DNA from: Caldicellulosiruptor morganii
Lineage (GTDB): Bacteria > Bacillota > Thermoanaerobacteria > Caldicellulosiruptorales > Caldicellulosiruptoraceae
Direction: 5' to 3'
Assembly: GCF_026810225.1 (NCBI RefSeq)
Contig: NZ_CP113865.1
Coordinates: 2,299,501 to 2,363,500, forward strand
Length of the DNA: 64,000 bases
Made by a program: the position numbers and the translations under genes. A model generated the notes under the pieces. That model was not told the origin of the DNA and did not search any database. It saw only the letters and a program-made list of their open reading frames with translations. Positions 19,327 to 28,316 of the stretch are shown one piece after another (within the stretch, counting starts at the first letter, position 1; every line of letters begins with the position of its first letter).

Positions 19327-20571
19327 CTAAGTATTGTAAACATCACCTCTTTCTTGATATATTTGACCTTTGCTGAGCATTGCAAAGATCAGAGGAATTA
19401 AGCGTCTTGCGGTGAGGACGAGGGCACGTTTATGCTGGTGTTTGGTAACCTCTGAGAACTTCTTGTTGTAGAAAGCTTTGTAGCGTACTGTGTGCACCCT
19501 TACACAGTTAGCAGCTTCAACAAGATAGTATCTCAGGTATTGGTTACCACACTTAGCTAATGAGACATCTTGGGCATTGAAATTGCCTGACTGATATTGA
19601 GTCCAAACCAGGCCAGAGTATTTAGCTAAAGCAGCTTCATTTTTGAAGCGCTTGATATCACCGATTTCAGCGATGATGCCGGCTGCGAGAACGTCACCTA
19701 TGCCAGGAACGGTTGTTAATGTTTGAGAGAAAGCTTTAAGAAGTTTTGAGATTTCTTTGTCAAGTTTTTTGAGTTGTTCTTGCATAAATCTAATGTTTTC
19801 AAGTGTCATAGACAAAGCTAAATCATTTGCCTCAGCCAACAGAGGATGTAATCTAAAGGAGCGATTAGCAGCAGTTTTAAGTATTTCAGCAATTTTATTA
19901 ACATCTGAGAGTCTATTGTTGCCGTTATCGGATACGAATTTAATTAAGTCTTCTAAAGGCATAGAAGCGATATCATCAGGTGTAAAGTTTTCGATGATAG
20001 CGCAAGATGCCTTACCGAAGATATCTGAAAATGGGCACTCTTGAGAATAAGTAGAGAATTTAAGGTATATGAGATTGAGAGCTCTGTTTTTTTCGCGAGT
20101 TAGATTATGAACAAGGTGGTAGCGCATTCTGGTAAGGCGTTGCAGTGCAGCAAATTTAAAATCTGGCAAAGGTGTTGGATTTAGTTTACTGAACCTGACA
20201 CATTCAGCAATAACGATAGCGTCAATATTATCTGTCTTAGGCAAGAAAGTGTAGATTTTTTTAAATCCTTTGACGATGCTTGGGTTAAGTACGTAGAAGG
20301 TTGGTTTGTAAGGTAGTAGTTCAGAAGAAGAAGCAAGATGAAGGTGAAGATGCCATGTGTAATGTGAAGTTGCTTCCATGCCAAACTTAATACAGGATAG
20401 ATTATACTGGCTGAGACAATCAATAACTCTTTTGATTAATTCGTTAGCGCCTTCTTGATTGTTAGGCAAGGAAAAAGGTTTTTTAATCAAGTGATTACCG
20501 GCATCATCGATGAAGAAGATAGAATTTGACTGACTACTGATATCAATGCCCACGATTAATGTATTAGGCAA
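19327..20571 (-). CDS. IS110-family DEDD transposase (recombinase) B
   Basis: A 414-residue IS110-family recombinase. Motifs: LIVGIDISSQSNSIFFID (Asp), FGMEATSHYTWHL (Glu), LPKTDNIDAIVIAE (Asp pair), TTVPGIGDVLAAGIIAEIGDI (HhH-like), and GLVWTQYQSGNFNAQD with the probable catalytic Ser. The start is TTG 20571, with AGGAGG 6-8 nt upstream on the - strand. It shares little sequence with transposase A beyond these motifs, so the two arrived separately. Intact. Confidence 0.88.
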   Translation of the reverse strand: MPNTLIVGIDISSQSNSIFFIDDAGNHLIKKPFSLPNNQEGANELIKRVIDCLSQYNLSCIKFGMEATSHYTWHLHLHLASSSELLPYKPTFYVLNPSIVKGFKKIYTFLPKTDNIDAIVIAECVRFSKLNPTPLPDFKFAALQRLTRMRYHLVHNLTREKNRALNLIYLKFSTYSQECPFSDIFGKASCAIIENFTPDDIASMPLEDLIKFVSDNGNNRLSDVNKIAEILKTAANRSFRLHPLLAEANDLALSMTLENIRFMQEQLKKLDKEISKLLKAFSQTLTTVPGIGDVLAAGIIAEIGDIKRFKNEAALAKYSGLVWTQYQSGNFNAQDVSLAKCGNQYLRYYLVEAANCVRVHTVRYKAFYNKKFSEVTKHQHKRALVLTARRLIPLIFAMLSKGQIYQERGDVYNT

Positions 20572-20589
20572 TTTAAAAGCCTCCTTTCT

Positions 20590-20900
20590 AAAGTGTGGTG
20601 TTAGGAAAAGAGTTAAGCCCTTTATCCCTGGGGATTACATGTAATGCAGCCTCGCCGATATTAGAGCTACGGAGCAGTTTACAGGGTGCACACATCTGAT
20701 ATGCTCAAATCAGATGTGGTAAACTGACCATGCACAGCAAACGAGTAAACATTACTCATGTAATCCTTTGGGGTTCAGTCTCTCACAAGCTGTGGCGTGC
20801 AGTTATCAAAGCACGTCCAGCAGGGGGTGACAAAAAATATCCAACAAACTAAAATCAGGCTTAACTTTTTTCTGATTTTAGTTTACCAAAGATAAAGGGC
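20590..20900 (-). ncRNA. Candidate bridge RNA region of IS110 element B
   Basis: The non-coding left end between the transposase start and the -10 box at 21057-21062. It has several good stems on the - strand: CACATCTGAT with ATCAGATGTG (near 20690-20720), GGATTACATG with CATGTAATCC (20631-20765), and a perfect 13-bp arm pair at 20846-20858 and 20872-20884. There is no plausible open frame. By analogy with characterised IS110 elements this should encode the guide RNA; the precise ends are unknown. Confidence 0.55.
20846..20884. repeat. Perfect 13-bp inverted repeat
   Basis: AAACTAAAATCAG and CTGATTTTAGTTT around a 13-nt loop, within the non-coding left end of IS110 element B. A further pair, TCAATTGGTAC (20992-21002) and GTACCAATTGA (21015-21025), lies between it and the -10 box. 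Confidence 0.8.
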
Positions 20901-21092
20901 AAATTTAAGCTGTAGCAGTCAATTTTAATATTCAATTTTTAAGAAGTGAGTGTTTTAAGAATGGGAATTTATTTTAATGAATTTCCAGTAATCAATTGGT
21001 ACTAATAATTTAATGTACCAATTGAGATATGAATTTTTTATTGATTTGATAATCATATTATACGAGGAGGGAGAAGAAGTGAAACCCTATGA

Positions 21093-23379
21093 GTTTACAT
21101 CCCTCATAGTTCAGATAAAACCAAATCTGTCGTCTTTCAAGAGCAATCCGTAAAACCAGTTTACATCCCTCATAGTTCAGATAAAACAATAGTTAGTTCC
21201 GTTTTAATTATTAAATTCACCTTTAGTTTACATCCCTCATAGTTCAGATAAAACTGCCCCCAAGCCTTTATTAATCTTGGATGTGAATGATCGGTTTACA
21301 TCCCTCATAGTTCAGATAAAACCGAAGTTACTTGGAGGCTTCTTGATGAAATATTAAAAGTTTACATCCCTCATAGTTCAGATAAAACCCAACACTACAG
21401 AGCAGAGTAAACAATATCGAAACGGTTTACATCCCTCATAGTTCAGATAAAACGAGGTTTTAAAGAATTTATAGCGGGCTTTTCAGATGGGTTTACATCC
21501 CTCATAGTTCAGATAAAACACACCACATTGTAACTGGATTATTCCTTTTGATTATCCGTTTACATCCCTCATAGTTCAGATAAAACTATATGGACGATCC
21601 GGTACTGGAAAAACCACTTTTGCAGTTTACATCCCTCATAGTTCAGATAAAACTCGCTGGAGAAGCAAGGTGGCTTCCGGAGAAAAAAGCTGTTTACATC
21701 CCTCATAGTTCAGATAAAACCTTTTTGTGGAATTTAAACGTGGGAATTTTCTTTAAAAGTTTACATCCCTCATAGTTCAGATAAAACTGCAAGAATTAAA
21801 ACAAACAAAATATTTCATTACAAGTTTACATCCCTCATAGTTCAGATAAAACCCTTTGTTGAATTTGAAGACAAGCTGTTGTTTACAGAGTTTACATCCC
21901 TCATAGTTCAGATAAAACACCAGAGAATGAGAAAAAAGCCTTGCTGGATGGTTCATGGGTTTACATCCCTCATAGTTCAGATAAAACTTGCGTGTTTTAA
22001 AAATTATAGAGCAAAAAACGAAATGGTTTACATCCCTCATAGTTCAGATAAAACCAACAGCCGTGAGCATTTGTAATATTTACAAGTGCTCGGTTTACAT
22101 CCCTCATAGTTCAGATAAAACAAATTGAATAACGAAAATTACCAAAACTTGATAGTAAGGTTTACATCCCTCATAGTTCAGATAAAACAACATTCAAACC
22201 AGACTATAGGCTCAAAATAGACTAGTTTACATCCCTCATAGTTCAGATAAAACAAGTTCTTATTCAAGATAATGATAATGAATATGTTTAGTTTACATCC
22301 CTCATAGTTCAGATAAAACAAAACATTACCACGTCCAGTTATTGCTATTACTTATAGTTTACATCCCTCATAGTTCAGATAAAACTTGTTAGACTGGGTA
22401 AAGCAGGTAAGACAGCTTGATTTGTTTACATCCCTCATAGTTCAGATAAAACTCAGAGTATATAACTTAACTCAAAAAGTTAAAGCATACGTTTACATCC
22501 CTCATAGTTCAGATAAAACTGTTGTTGTATAAGTTGCAGGACTGTTGGCACTACGTTTACATCCCTCATAGTTCAGATAAAACGGCGGCTGATGAGTAGT
22601 CTTGCTGCGTTTTACATATAAAGTTTACATCCCTCATAGTTCAGATAAAACTGAGCGTGCCGAAAAAAACTGAAAAGCCACCCTGAAGTTTACATCCCTC
22701 ATAGTTCAGATAAAACTTCTTTAATTATTTCTACTATTTCATCAAGTCTTTTGTTTACATCCCTCATAGTTCAGATAAAACTTGGCAGCTCAGTTATAAA
22801 GTGCAGTCTTGCTCCTTGTTTACATCCCTCATAGTTCAGATAAAACAATGGGAACGGCAAGTTTATGAAGACATAGAGTTTATTGTTTACATCCCTCATA
22901 GTTCAGATAAAACGTACGTCTTCTTGCACAATGTAAGTAAGCGTGTAATCAGTTTACATCCCTCATAGTTCAGATAAAACAGACATGATGCAACTAACAA
23001 ATGCTGGAATCAAAGCTGTTTACATCCCTCATAGTTCAGATAAAACCTGTTGTAAAAGCTTAATATTTTCTAAATCCTTTATTGGGTTTACATCCCTCAT
23101 AGTTCAGATAAAACGTATCTTCTGCCCCGTTGGTATGTATGTGAGCTCCATGTTTACATCCCTCATAGTTCAGATAAAACCCTCTTTGCGTCGGTTAACA
23201 CGTTTTTAAAAACATCGTTTACATCCCTCATAGTTCAGATAAAACTGTAAAAATCTGCGTTTTAAATCCTTAATGTTATTTTTGTTTACATCCCTCATAG
23301 TTCAGATAAAACGGGTCAAGCCTCATTCGAATTCTGTTAACCTTTGCAAGGTTTACATCCCTCATAGTTCAGATAAAAC
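21093..23379 (-). CRISPR. CRISPR array, block 4 (35 repeats, leader-proximal)
   Basis: Thirty-five perfect or near-perfect 29-bp repeats, the last at 23351-23379 next to the leader, so the newest spacers are at the high-coordinate end. The predicted crRNA 5' handle, the last 8 nt of the repeat on the - strand, is ATGTAAAC. The spacer at 21587-21624 reads on the + strand as YGRSGTGKTTFA, a Walker A motif, showing a protein-coding target. No repeated spacers were noticed within this block. Confidence 0.97.
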
Positions 23380-23604
23380 CCATTCTTATGAAAATGCCCT
23401 CAGTTCAGATTATATCAATAGTATAGTATATTTGCCCAAACTTTGCAAGGTTATATATTTGCAGCAAAGGGGGAATTGGTTTTTGGTTTTGATTTCAAAA
23501 AAATAAGCTTTTACAGGAATGATAAGGCTTTTGGACCATAATACTGATTTTGAGGTTTGCTGCAAAATGGTTGTATTTGGAATAAAATTGTATTCGCAGC
23601 ATCT
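23380..23604 (-). promoter_or_regulatory. CRISPR leader with promoter
   Basis: AT-rich sequence between cas2 and the first repeat. On the - strand a promoter is visible: TTGCAA (23448-23443), 17 bp, TATACT (23425-23420), so transcription should start near 23413 and run into the array. Just downstream lies a repeat-like motif, on the + strand CCCTCAGTTCAGAT (23397-23410), which matches the core of the repeat with TA deleted. No other copy of this leader is seen in the window. Confidence 0.75.
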
Positions 23605-23874
23605 TTACAGTATTATGGAATCATAGTTTTTCTCCTGTCCAAGTACTTTTTTGTTGCACACAATTTTATATTCCATTTCATAAAAATACACTGAATCCTC
23701 GTCCTTCTCTATCACAGAAAAAAGTTCGCGTTTGCATTTTTCAAGCTTTCCGTATGTTATTTCACCTTCAAATACAGAGTTCTGTACCCATGTGAAATAC
23801 TTTTTCAAAATCTTTCGAACCTTGTTTACACGCTTTTCATTCACATCATATGTCACGATTACAAAAATTGTCAA
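23605..23874 (-). CDS. cas2: CRISPR adaptation protein Cas2
   Basis: Cas2 dimers bridge two Cas1 dimers in the spacer-integration complex. The protein is 89 residues with a ferredoxin-like fold: TIFVIVTYDVNEKRVNKVRKILKKYFTWVQNSVFEGEIT, shown here in the key parts VIVTYDVNEKR (conserved Asp) and WVQNSVFEGEIT. The start is TTG 23874, with AAAGGGTGA upstream. It is the last cas gene and borders the leader. A gap of 160 bp (from the cas1 stop at 24055) is unusually long for this operon. Confidence 0.93.
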   Translation of the reverse strand: MTIFVIVTYDVNEKRVNKVRKILKKYFTWVQNSVFEGEITYGKLEKCKRELFSVIEKDEDSVYFYEMEYKIVCNKKVLGQEKNYDSIIL

Positions 23875-24054
23875 TCACCCTTTGCACCAAATTCTTAAAA
23901 AGAAATTTCTTTTCATAAAGTTACATTTGTTAAACTTTTCTATATAAAATTTAGGAATACCTGATAGTAACTATTTTGTATCTGACTTTTAAAGCAGCAT
24001 CTTCTGCAATATGTTTTTTGTTTTTAGCACAAAGTGTTGTCTTTTGGCAACCAC

Positions 24055-25035
24055 TTACCACCATGCCTTCAGAGGTGAGTAGACACTATCACCTATAAAG
24101 TGCTTTATTAACTTGTAGCACTCAAGCCTTATATAACCTTTGTAAGATACATTTCTGTTAAGCTGCCTGTGGCGAACTGTTGTTTCAAGTTTGTTCTGAA
24201 GCTCTTTTATAAAAATCTTTCTTCCTTCTTGATTCAAATAGCAATAATTCAAGTCCTCATCAAAGTGTTCAAGTGTAATCTGACGATTGTTTAGAAGTTT
24301 GAAAATTACACTGTCCACAATAAGTGGCTTAAAAATCTCCGAAATGTCAAGGCTCAGAGAAAATCTCTTTTCGCCCGGTTCATGCAAAAAACTTATGCTC
24401 GGGTCAAGCTGTGTGTGATATATTTCTGTCAAAATGGTGCTGTATATTAGGCTATTCCCGAAAGAAATCAACGCATTTATGGGGTTTGTTGGTGGTCTTT
24501 TTTCACGTCTTTCCATGTAAAAATCTTCTGGCAAAAATTGATTGAAAGATGAATAGTAAATGTTCCTCACCCTTCCCTCAAGCCCCATAAGCTCTGGTAT
24601 GCTCGAAATATTAAACCTGCCATTTTCCCATTCGTCTTCAATAGCATTCAAAAAAGCCTCAGCTTCTTTTCTCTCTCTCAAGTTTCTCATCATATGATAA
24701 ACTGCTGATTCTACAAAGCAGTATGCTAAAAACATTCTTTTATCCCTGTCAAGATAGTGTAGTGCCTGCCGAACAACCACATCACCCGAGACATTTTTCT
24801 TTCGTGGCATAAAGCTTCCTGCATAAAAGCCATAGTAGTTGTAAAAGTGAAGAACTATACCATACTGGGAGATATAGTTCAATGCCCTGGTATTCAAATC
24901 AACCTCACCAAATATATGAATTTGTTCAATGTTTTCAATGTCAACAGCCCTCTTTTCGGTTTCTGTCTCAAAGTACAGGGTGTTTTCTTTTCTTCGAAGT
25001 CTTCCATTCGAATTTATATAAAGCGTCTTTTGCAT
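24055..25035 (-). CDS. cas1: CRISPR adaptation integrase Cas1 (type I-B)
   Basis: Cas1 is the metal-dependent integrase that inserts new spacers at the leader. Length is 326 residues from ATG 25035, which lies 5 nt after the cas4 stop and has GGGGGT upstream. The metal ligands expected in the family are visible: Glu in PELMGLEGRVRNIYY, His in SFLHEPGEKR and Asp in SLSLDISEIFKPLIVD. The N-terminal beta domain (TLYINSNGRLRRKENTLYFE) and the helical catalytic domain are both complete. Confidence 0.93.
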   Translation of the reverse strand: MQKTLYINSNGRLRRKENTLYFETETEKRAVDIENIEQIHIFGEVDLNTRALNYISQYGIVLHFYNYYGFYAGSFMPRKKNVSGDVVVRQALHYLDRDKRMFLAYCFVESAVYHMMRNLRERKEAEAFLNAIEDEWENGRFNISSIPELMGLEGRVRNIYYSSFNQFLPEDFYMERREKRPPTNPINALISFGNSLIYSTILTEIYHTQLDPSISFLHEPGEKRFSLSLDISEIFKPLIVDSVIFKLLNNRQITLEHFDEDLNYCYLNQEGRKIFIKELQNKLETTVRHRQLNRNVSYKGYIRLECYKLIKHFIGDSVYSPLKAWW

Positions 25036-25040
25036 AGCAA

Positions 25041-25553
25041 CTACCCCCAGCAAAACTCAAAATATGCACAGCTTTTGCAAATTCTCTGTTTTGTTGCAGG
25101 CGGTGGGACAGGTTTTTTTGTGATTTCTTCTATCTCCTTTAAAGCCTGCTTTACTTTTTCCTCATACTCAGGTGTAAGATCCAGCACCTCTTTTCTTCTT
25201 TCTTTCGGGTAATTGATTATCCCCTGTTTTTGTATCCCTTTCTGTTTCAAATAGTAAAGATAGTACATAACCTGCATAATGTCTGCCTCTTTCATTTTGC
25301 TGCTGTGTTTTACCTCTCTCACTGCACCATCCGATAGAATGTCAATCCTTATCAGATTGTCTATCAAAACCTCTTTTGTCTCTTCTTTGGGATAAGAATA
25401 TTCATGCAAGATTTTGCCAAGCAGAACTCTGTCAGACCAATTTTCAAATGTTATATTTTTGCTAAAAAGCCAGAGCTTGCGTTTGCAAACGTAAAGATAG
25501 TTTATTTTTATACCCTGGAATTTGAGTTCAGAATATTCTTGTATATATTCCAT
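25041..25553 (-). CDS. cas4: CRISPR adaptation nuclease Cas4
   Basis: Cas4 is a RecB-like nuclease with a 4Fe-4S cluster that trims prespacers and selects those with a correct PAM. The protein is 170 residues. Seen: one Cys near the N-terminus (YLYVCKRKLW, residue 23), the nuclease core IRIDILSDGAVREVKHSS (Asp, Glu and Lys), then QVMYYLYYLK, and the C-terminal Cys triad CKSCAYFEFC. The gene lies between cas3 and cas1, as in most type I-B operons. The start at ATG 25553 is accepted; upstream is the cas3 stop at 25572. Confidence 0.92.
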   Translation of the reverse strand: MEYIQEYSELKFQGIKINYLYVCKRKLWLFSKNITFENWSDRVLLGKILHEYSYPKEETKEVLIDNLIRIDILSDGAVREVKHSSKMKEADIMQVMYYLYYLKQKGIQKQGIINYPKERRKEVLDLTPEYEEKVKQALKEIEEITKKPVPPPATKQRICKSCAYFEFCWG

Positions 25554-25571
25554 ATATTTTCACTCGCTTTT

Positions 25572-28316
25572 TTACACTATATAATTTTCAATGTCATATC
25601 TTTCATTTTTCAATAGTCCTAATTCCTCATTGTATTTATGTGAAGAAACATAGATATCTGATAACCATCGCTGTAATCTGATTTCCCAATTATTGTTATT
25701 GAATTTCAAGTTTAATCTTTTAATTACAGGAGTTAATCCTCTTTCAAATGGTTGATTTACTACATATTTTGCCAGAACATCTTTTTTAAAACGTGTAAAT
25801 AATAACTTCTTTTCTGATGGTGTCGCTTCTTCTTTACTAATAAAATTTAAAATGTCCGCTTCAAACTTTTCTAAATATTCCTCTGGAACAACTTGAAGAC
25901 TAAAGATATTTCTAAAGATCTTCTCAGCCTCTGATTTTTTCTCAGACATCCAGCCTGCTTCAAGAATATCAAGTGTATCATAATAACTCCTTAAATAGGT
26001 ACCATTTTGTTTTAATGTACTATAAAATAAAGAAACCAATACATATTTCTCATACTCTGATAACTCAATTTCGGTTTTGTCTATCTTAGATAACCAATCA
26101 TTATTTTCAACTATTGTATCATATACATTACTTTCCTGATTCTTTTTATTCTTCTTTTTACCGCTCTTTTGAGATATGTTTTCCAATAAATCTAAAAATT
26201 CTTGTTGAAAAATCTTTTCTTCTATTTTTTTATCATAATCAATATCGTCTTCTTTGAACTGAGAAACTTCATTTAAGAGAGTGTCCAAATTATTTTTTTG
26301 ACTTTCCTTCCATAACCATGCAAGAGAAAGTTTTACAAGTTCCTTAGGATAAACTAAATCTCCACCTGATTGTAACTTATCATCAAAAATGAATACATGA
26401 ACATTTGGTTCACCACTTGGTTCCTTTTCAAATGCTTTAAACATTTCAGACAACTCATGCTCATCATTATTGCTCTTATTAATTACTTTTCCGTTCCTAT
26501 AAAAATACCTTCTCAAAACTCTTCCCATTCTCTGAACCAATGCATCAAGAGGGCATATTTCTGTAAACAAAACATCTGCATCAATATCAAGTGAAGCCTC
26601 AACCACCTGTGTAGAAACAAGAATTTTACCGACATTTTCATGTACAGATTTTGGATTGTAAAATGATTTAATATATTCCCTTTCTTTTATCTCTTTATCA
26701 TTTAAAGTAAAACGAGAATGAAGCAAAAAGATGTTATTTCGAATCTCTCCAGAAGCTTTTTCTTTTAGCTTTTTATAAACTTCTTGAGCAAAAGCCACAG
26801 TATTCAAAATAACAAGTACTCTTTTACCTCTTTTGGCTTGTTCAAGTATTTCATCAATTTTCTCCTCTGGTAATCTGAAATCTGCCGTAGAATCTGTTTT
26901 GCTTTTTATTAGTTCAAGTCTTAACTTGTGTTTGTAAATTTTCTCTAAATGCCTTTTTTCTTTTTTATAAATATTTACTTCTTCTACTTGATCATTAAAA
27001 GAAGGAATCAATTCTCTTATTCTGTGTTCTATAAATTTGGGCATTGTAGCAGTCATAAGTAAAAATTTTCCTCCAATTTTATACAACATTTCAATAAACT
27101 TCGTTATTATGGCACATGCTTTTGGATCATACGCCTGTATTTCATCAATTACAAGTCGGGAATAAGAAAGAGTAGCAAATAACTTTTCAAAGCCTGGAGG
27201 TCTTAGAGCATAAGGGAAAAACTGGTCTCCTGTTGAAATTATTGCAGGATACGAAAGTTGTTTTGCAAGTTCGTAAATTTTCATTACATCAGCTTCATCA
27301 GAAGCTTTATTTAACAAATACAAATCAATATCTGAATGCAAAACTCCAGTTTTATCATCGCCAAATATTCCTTTTGCTCTTTCATAAGTATTATTGACTG
27401 CTGATCGAATAGGAAGAGTGTAGAAAAATTTTTCACCATTTGACCACAAAAACGCAAATTCAGTTTTCCCATAACCAGTGGGTGCAATTAATATAATATT
27501 TTTGTCCAATTTATTATTCAATGCTACAAATTGCCAGGCACTTTCCCCTACTTTGGTAAGTATACTGCTATCTATCGCATTTTTATTCATAGGGTCAATT
27601 TCCACCTTGTCTAATTCTTCTTCTTTCCCTTCTTCTTCACACCACGAAGCATAATGATCACATCTTTGTAGAAAACCTGCAACTAAAATCCATTCTTTGT
27701 TAACTTCTCTTCTCAAAGGCTCATAATCAAATTTGTATGGTGGTATTGCAAGGTCTAATAAAATCCTTCCATTTATTATACTATTAAGCCATTTTCGGTT
27801 GAGAGTTATTAAGTCTTTGTATTCACCATGATTAGAAATTTTTTCATATTCATTGTCAAGATTGTTCTGCAAATGTTCTCCCCACTTATCAATTATCAAT
27901 TTACATAGTTTTTTGAGCATCTCATTTTCTTTTGAAATAAAGTCATCAAACCTCTCTCTCCAATGATGATATGCAACAGCTGAAATGACAAAATTCAAAT
28001 AATCCTCACCATTAAGCTTTTCTTTTAATTTGTTTATATCAATCCAAAAAATAGAAAACAGAGAATGAGGAACTTCATAACATATATCCCATGGTTGATA
28101 CATTTTATTTTTGAGAACTTTAATCTGAAAAGAGGGCAACACTTTTCCAAGGTCATGTAAATATATTGCAATTTTTGTCGCATCAATTAATGACTTATTT
28201 TTGATTTTTATCTCTATATTTTTAAATACTTCTAAAACATCAGAGACATGCTTTGATAAAGTTATTGTCTGCTTGTTTATATCATCATAACTTGATTTTG
28301 CCCAAATTTCACTCAT
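25572..28316 (-). CDS. cas3: Type I effector nuclease-helicase Cas3
   Basis: Cas3 is recruited by Cascade to an R-loop, nicks the displaced strand and degrades DNA processively. The 914-residue protein has an N-terminal HD nuclease (His in SKHVSDV, HD at residues 54-55 in IYLHDLGKVL, then YHHWRERF) and an SF2 helicase: Walker A APTGYGKTEF, DEIQAY in place of DExH, LMTATMP (motif III), STQVVEASLDID (motif V) and VQRMGRVLRR (motif VI). The ATG overlaps the cas5 stop by 8 bp (ATGAGTGA), implying translational coupling. Intact. Confidence 0.94.
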   Translation of the reverse strand: MSEIWAKSSYDDINKQTITLSKHVSDVLEVFKNIEIKIKNKSLIDATKIAIYLHDLGKVLPSFQIKVLKNKMYQPWDICYEVPHSLFSIFWIDINKLKEKLNGEDYLNFVISAVAYHHWRERFDDFISKENEMLKKLCKLIIDKWGEHLQNNLDNEYEKISNHGEYKDLITLNRKWLNSIINGRILLDLAIPPYKFDYEPLRREVNKEWILVAGFLQRCDHYASWCEEEGKEEELDKVEIDPMNKNAIDSSILTKVGESAWQFVALNNKLDKNIILIAPTGYGKTEFAFLWSNGEKFFYTLPIRSAVNNTYERAKGIFGDDKTGVLHSDIDLYLLNKASDEADVMKIYELAKQLSYPAIISTGDQFFPYALRPPGFEKLFATLSYSRLVIDEIQAYDPKACAIITKFIEMLYKIGGKFLLMTATMPKFIEHRIRELIPSFNDQVEEVNIYKKEKRHLEKIYKHKLRLELIKSKTDSTADFRLPEEKIDEILEQAKRGKRVLVILNTVAFAQEVYKKLKEKASGEIRNNIFLLHSRFTLNDKEIKEREYIKSFYNPKSVHENVGKILVSTQVVEASLDIDADVLFTEICPLDALVQRMGRVLRRYFYRNGKVINKSNNDEHELSEMFKAFEKEPSGEPNVHVFIFDDKLQSGGDLVYPKELVKLSLAWLWKESQKNNLDTLLNEVSQFKEDDIDYDKKIEEKIFQQEFLDLLENISQKSGKKKNKKNQESNVYDTIVENNDWLSKIDKTEIELSEYEKYVLVSLFYSTLKQNGTYLRSYYDTLDILEAGWMSEKKSEAEKIFRNIFSLQVVPEEYLEKFEADILNFISKEEATPSEKKLLFTRFKKDVLAKYVVNQPFERGLTPVIKRLNLKFNNNNWEIRLQRWLSDIYVSSHKYNEELGLLKNERYDIENYIV

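Larger units (their letters stand above)
19185..21074 (-). mobile_element. IS110-family element B, inside a CRISPR spacer (ends approximate)
   Basis: Unrelated in sequence to element A apart from family features, and in the opposite orientation. On the - strand its right end holds TTGACA (19195-19190) and its left end TATAAT (21062-21057). A 17-bp spacing at the circle junction implies an element of 1890 bp and a restored spacer of 36 nt, again the normal size. The element starts and ends between perfect CRISPR repeats (19138-19166 and 21093-21121). Confidence 0.8.

Noticed and set aside
20880-21092. A second CRISPR leader upstream of block 3
   Set aside because: The sequence shares nothing with the leader at 23380-23604 and fits the non-coding end of IS110 element B.
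8582-23506. Many open frames with repeated peptides such as VYIPHSSDKT and FTSLIVQIK
   Set aside because: These are translations of the CRISPR repeat in different frames. They have no ribosome binding sites and are explained by the array.
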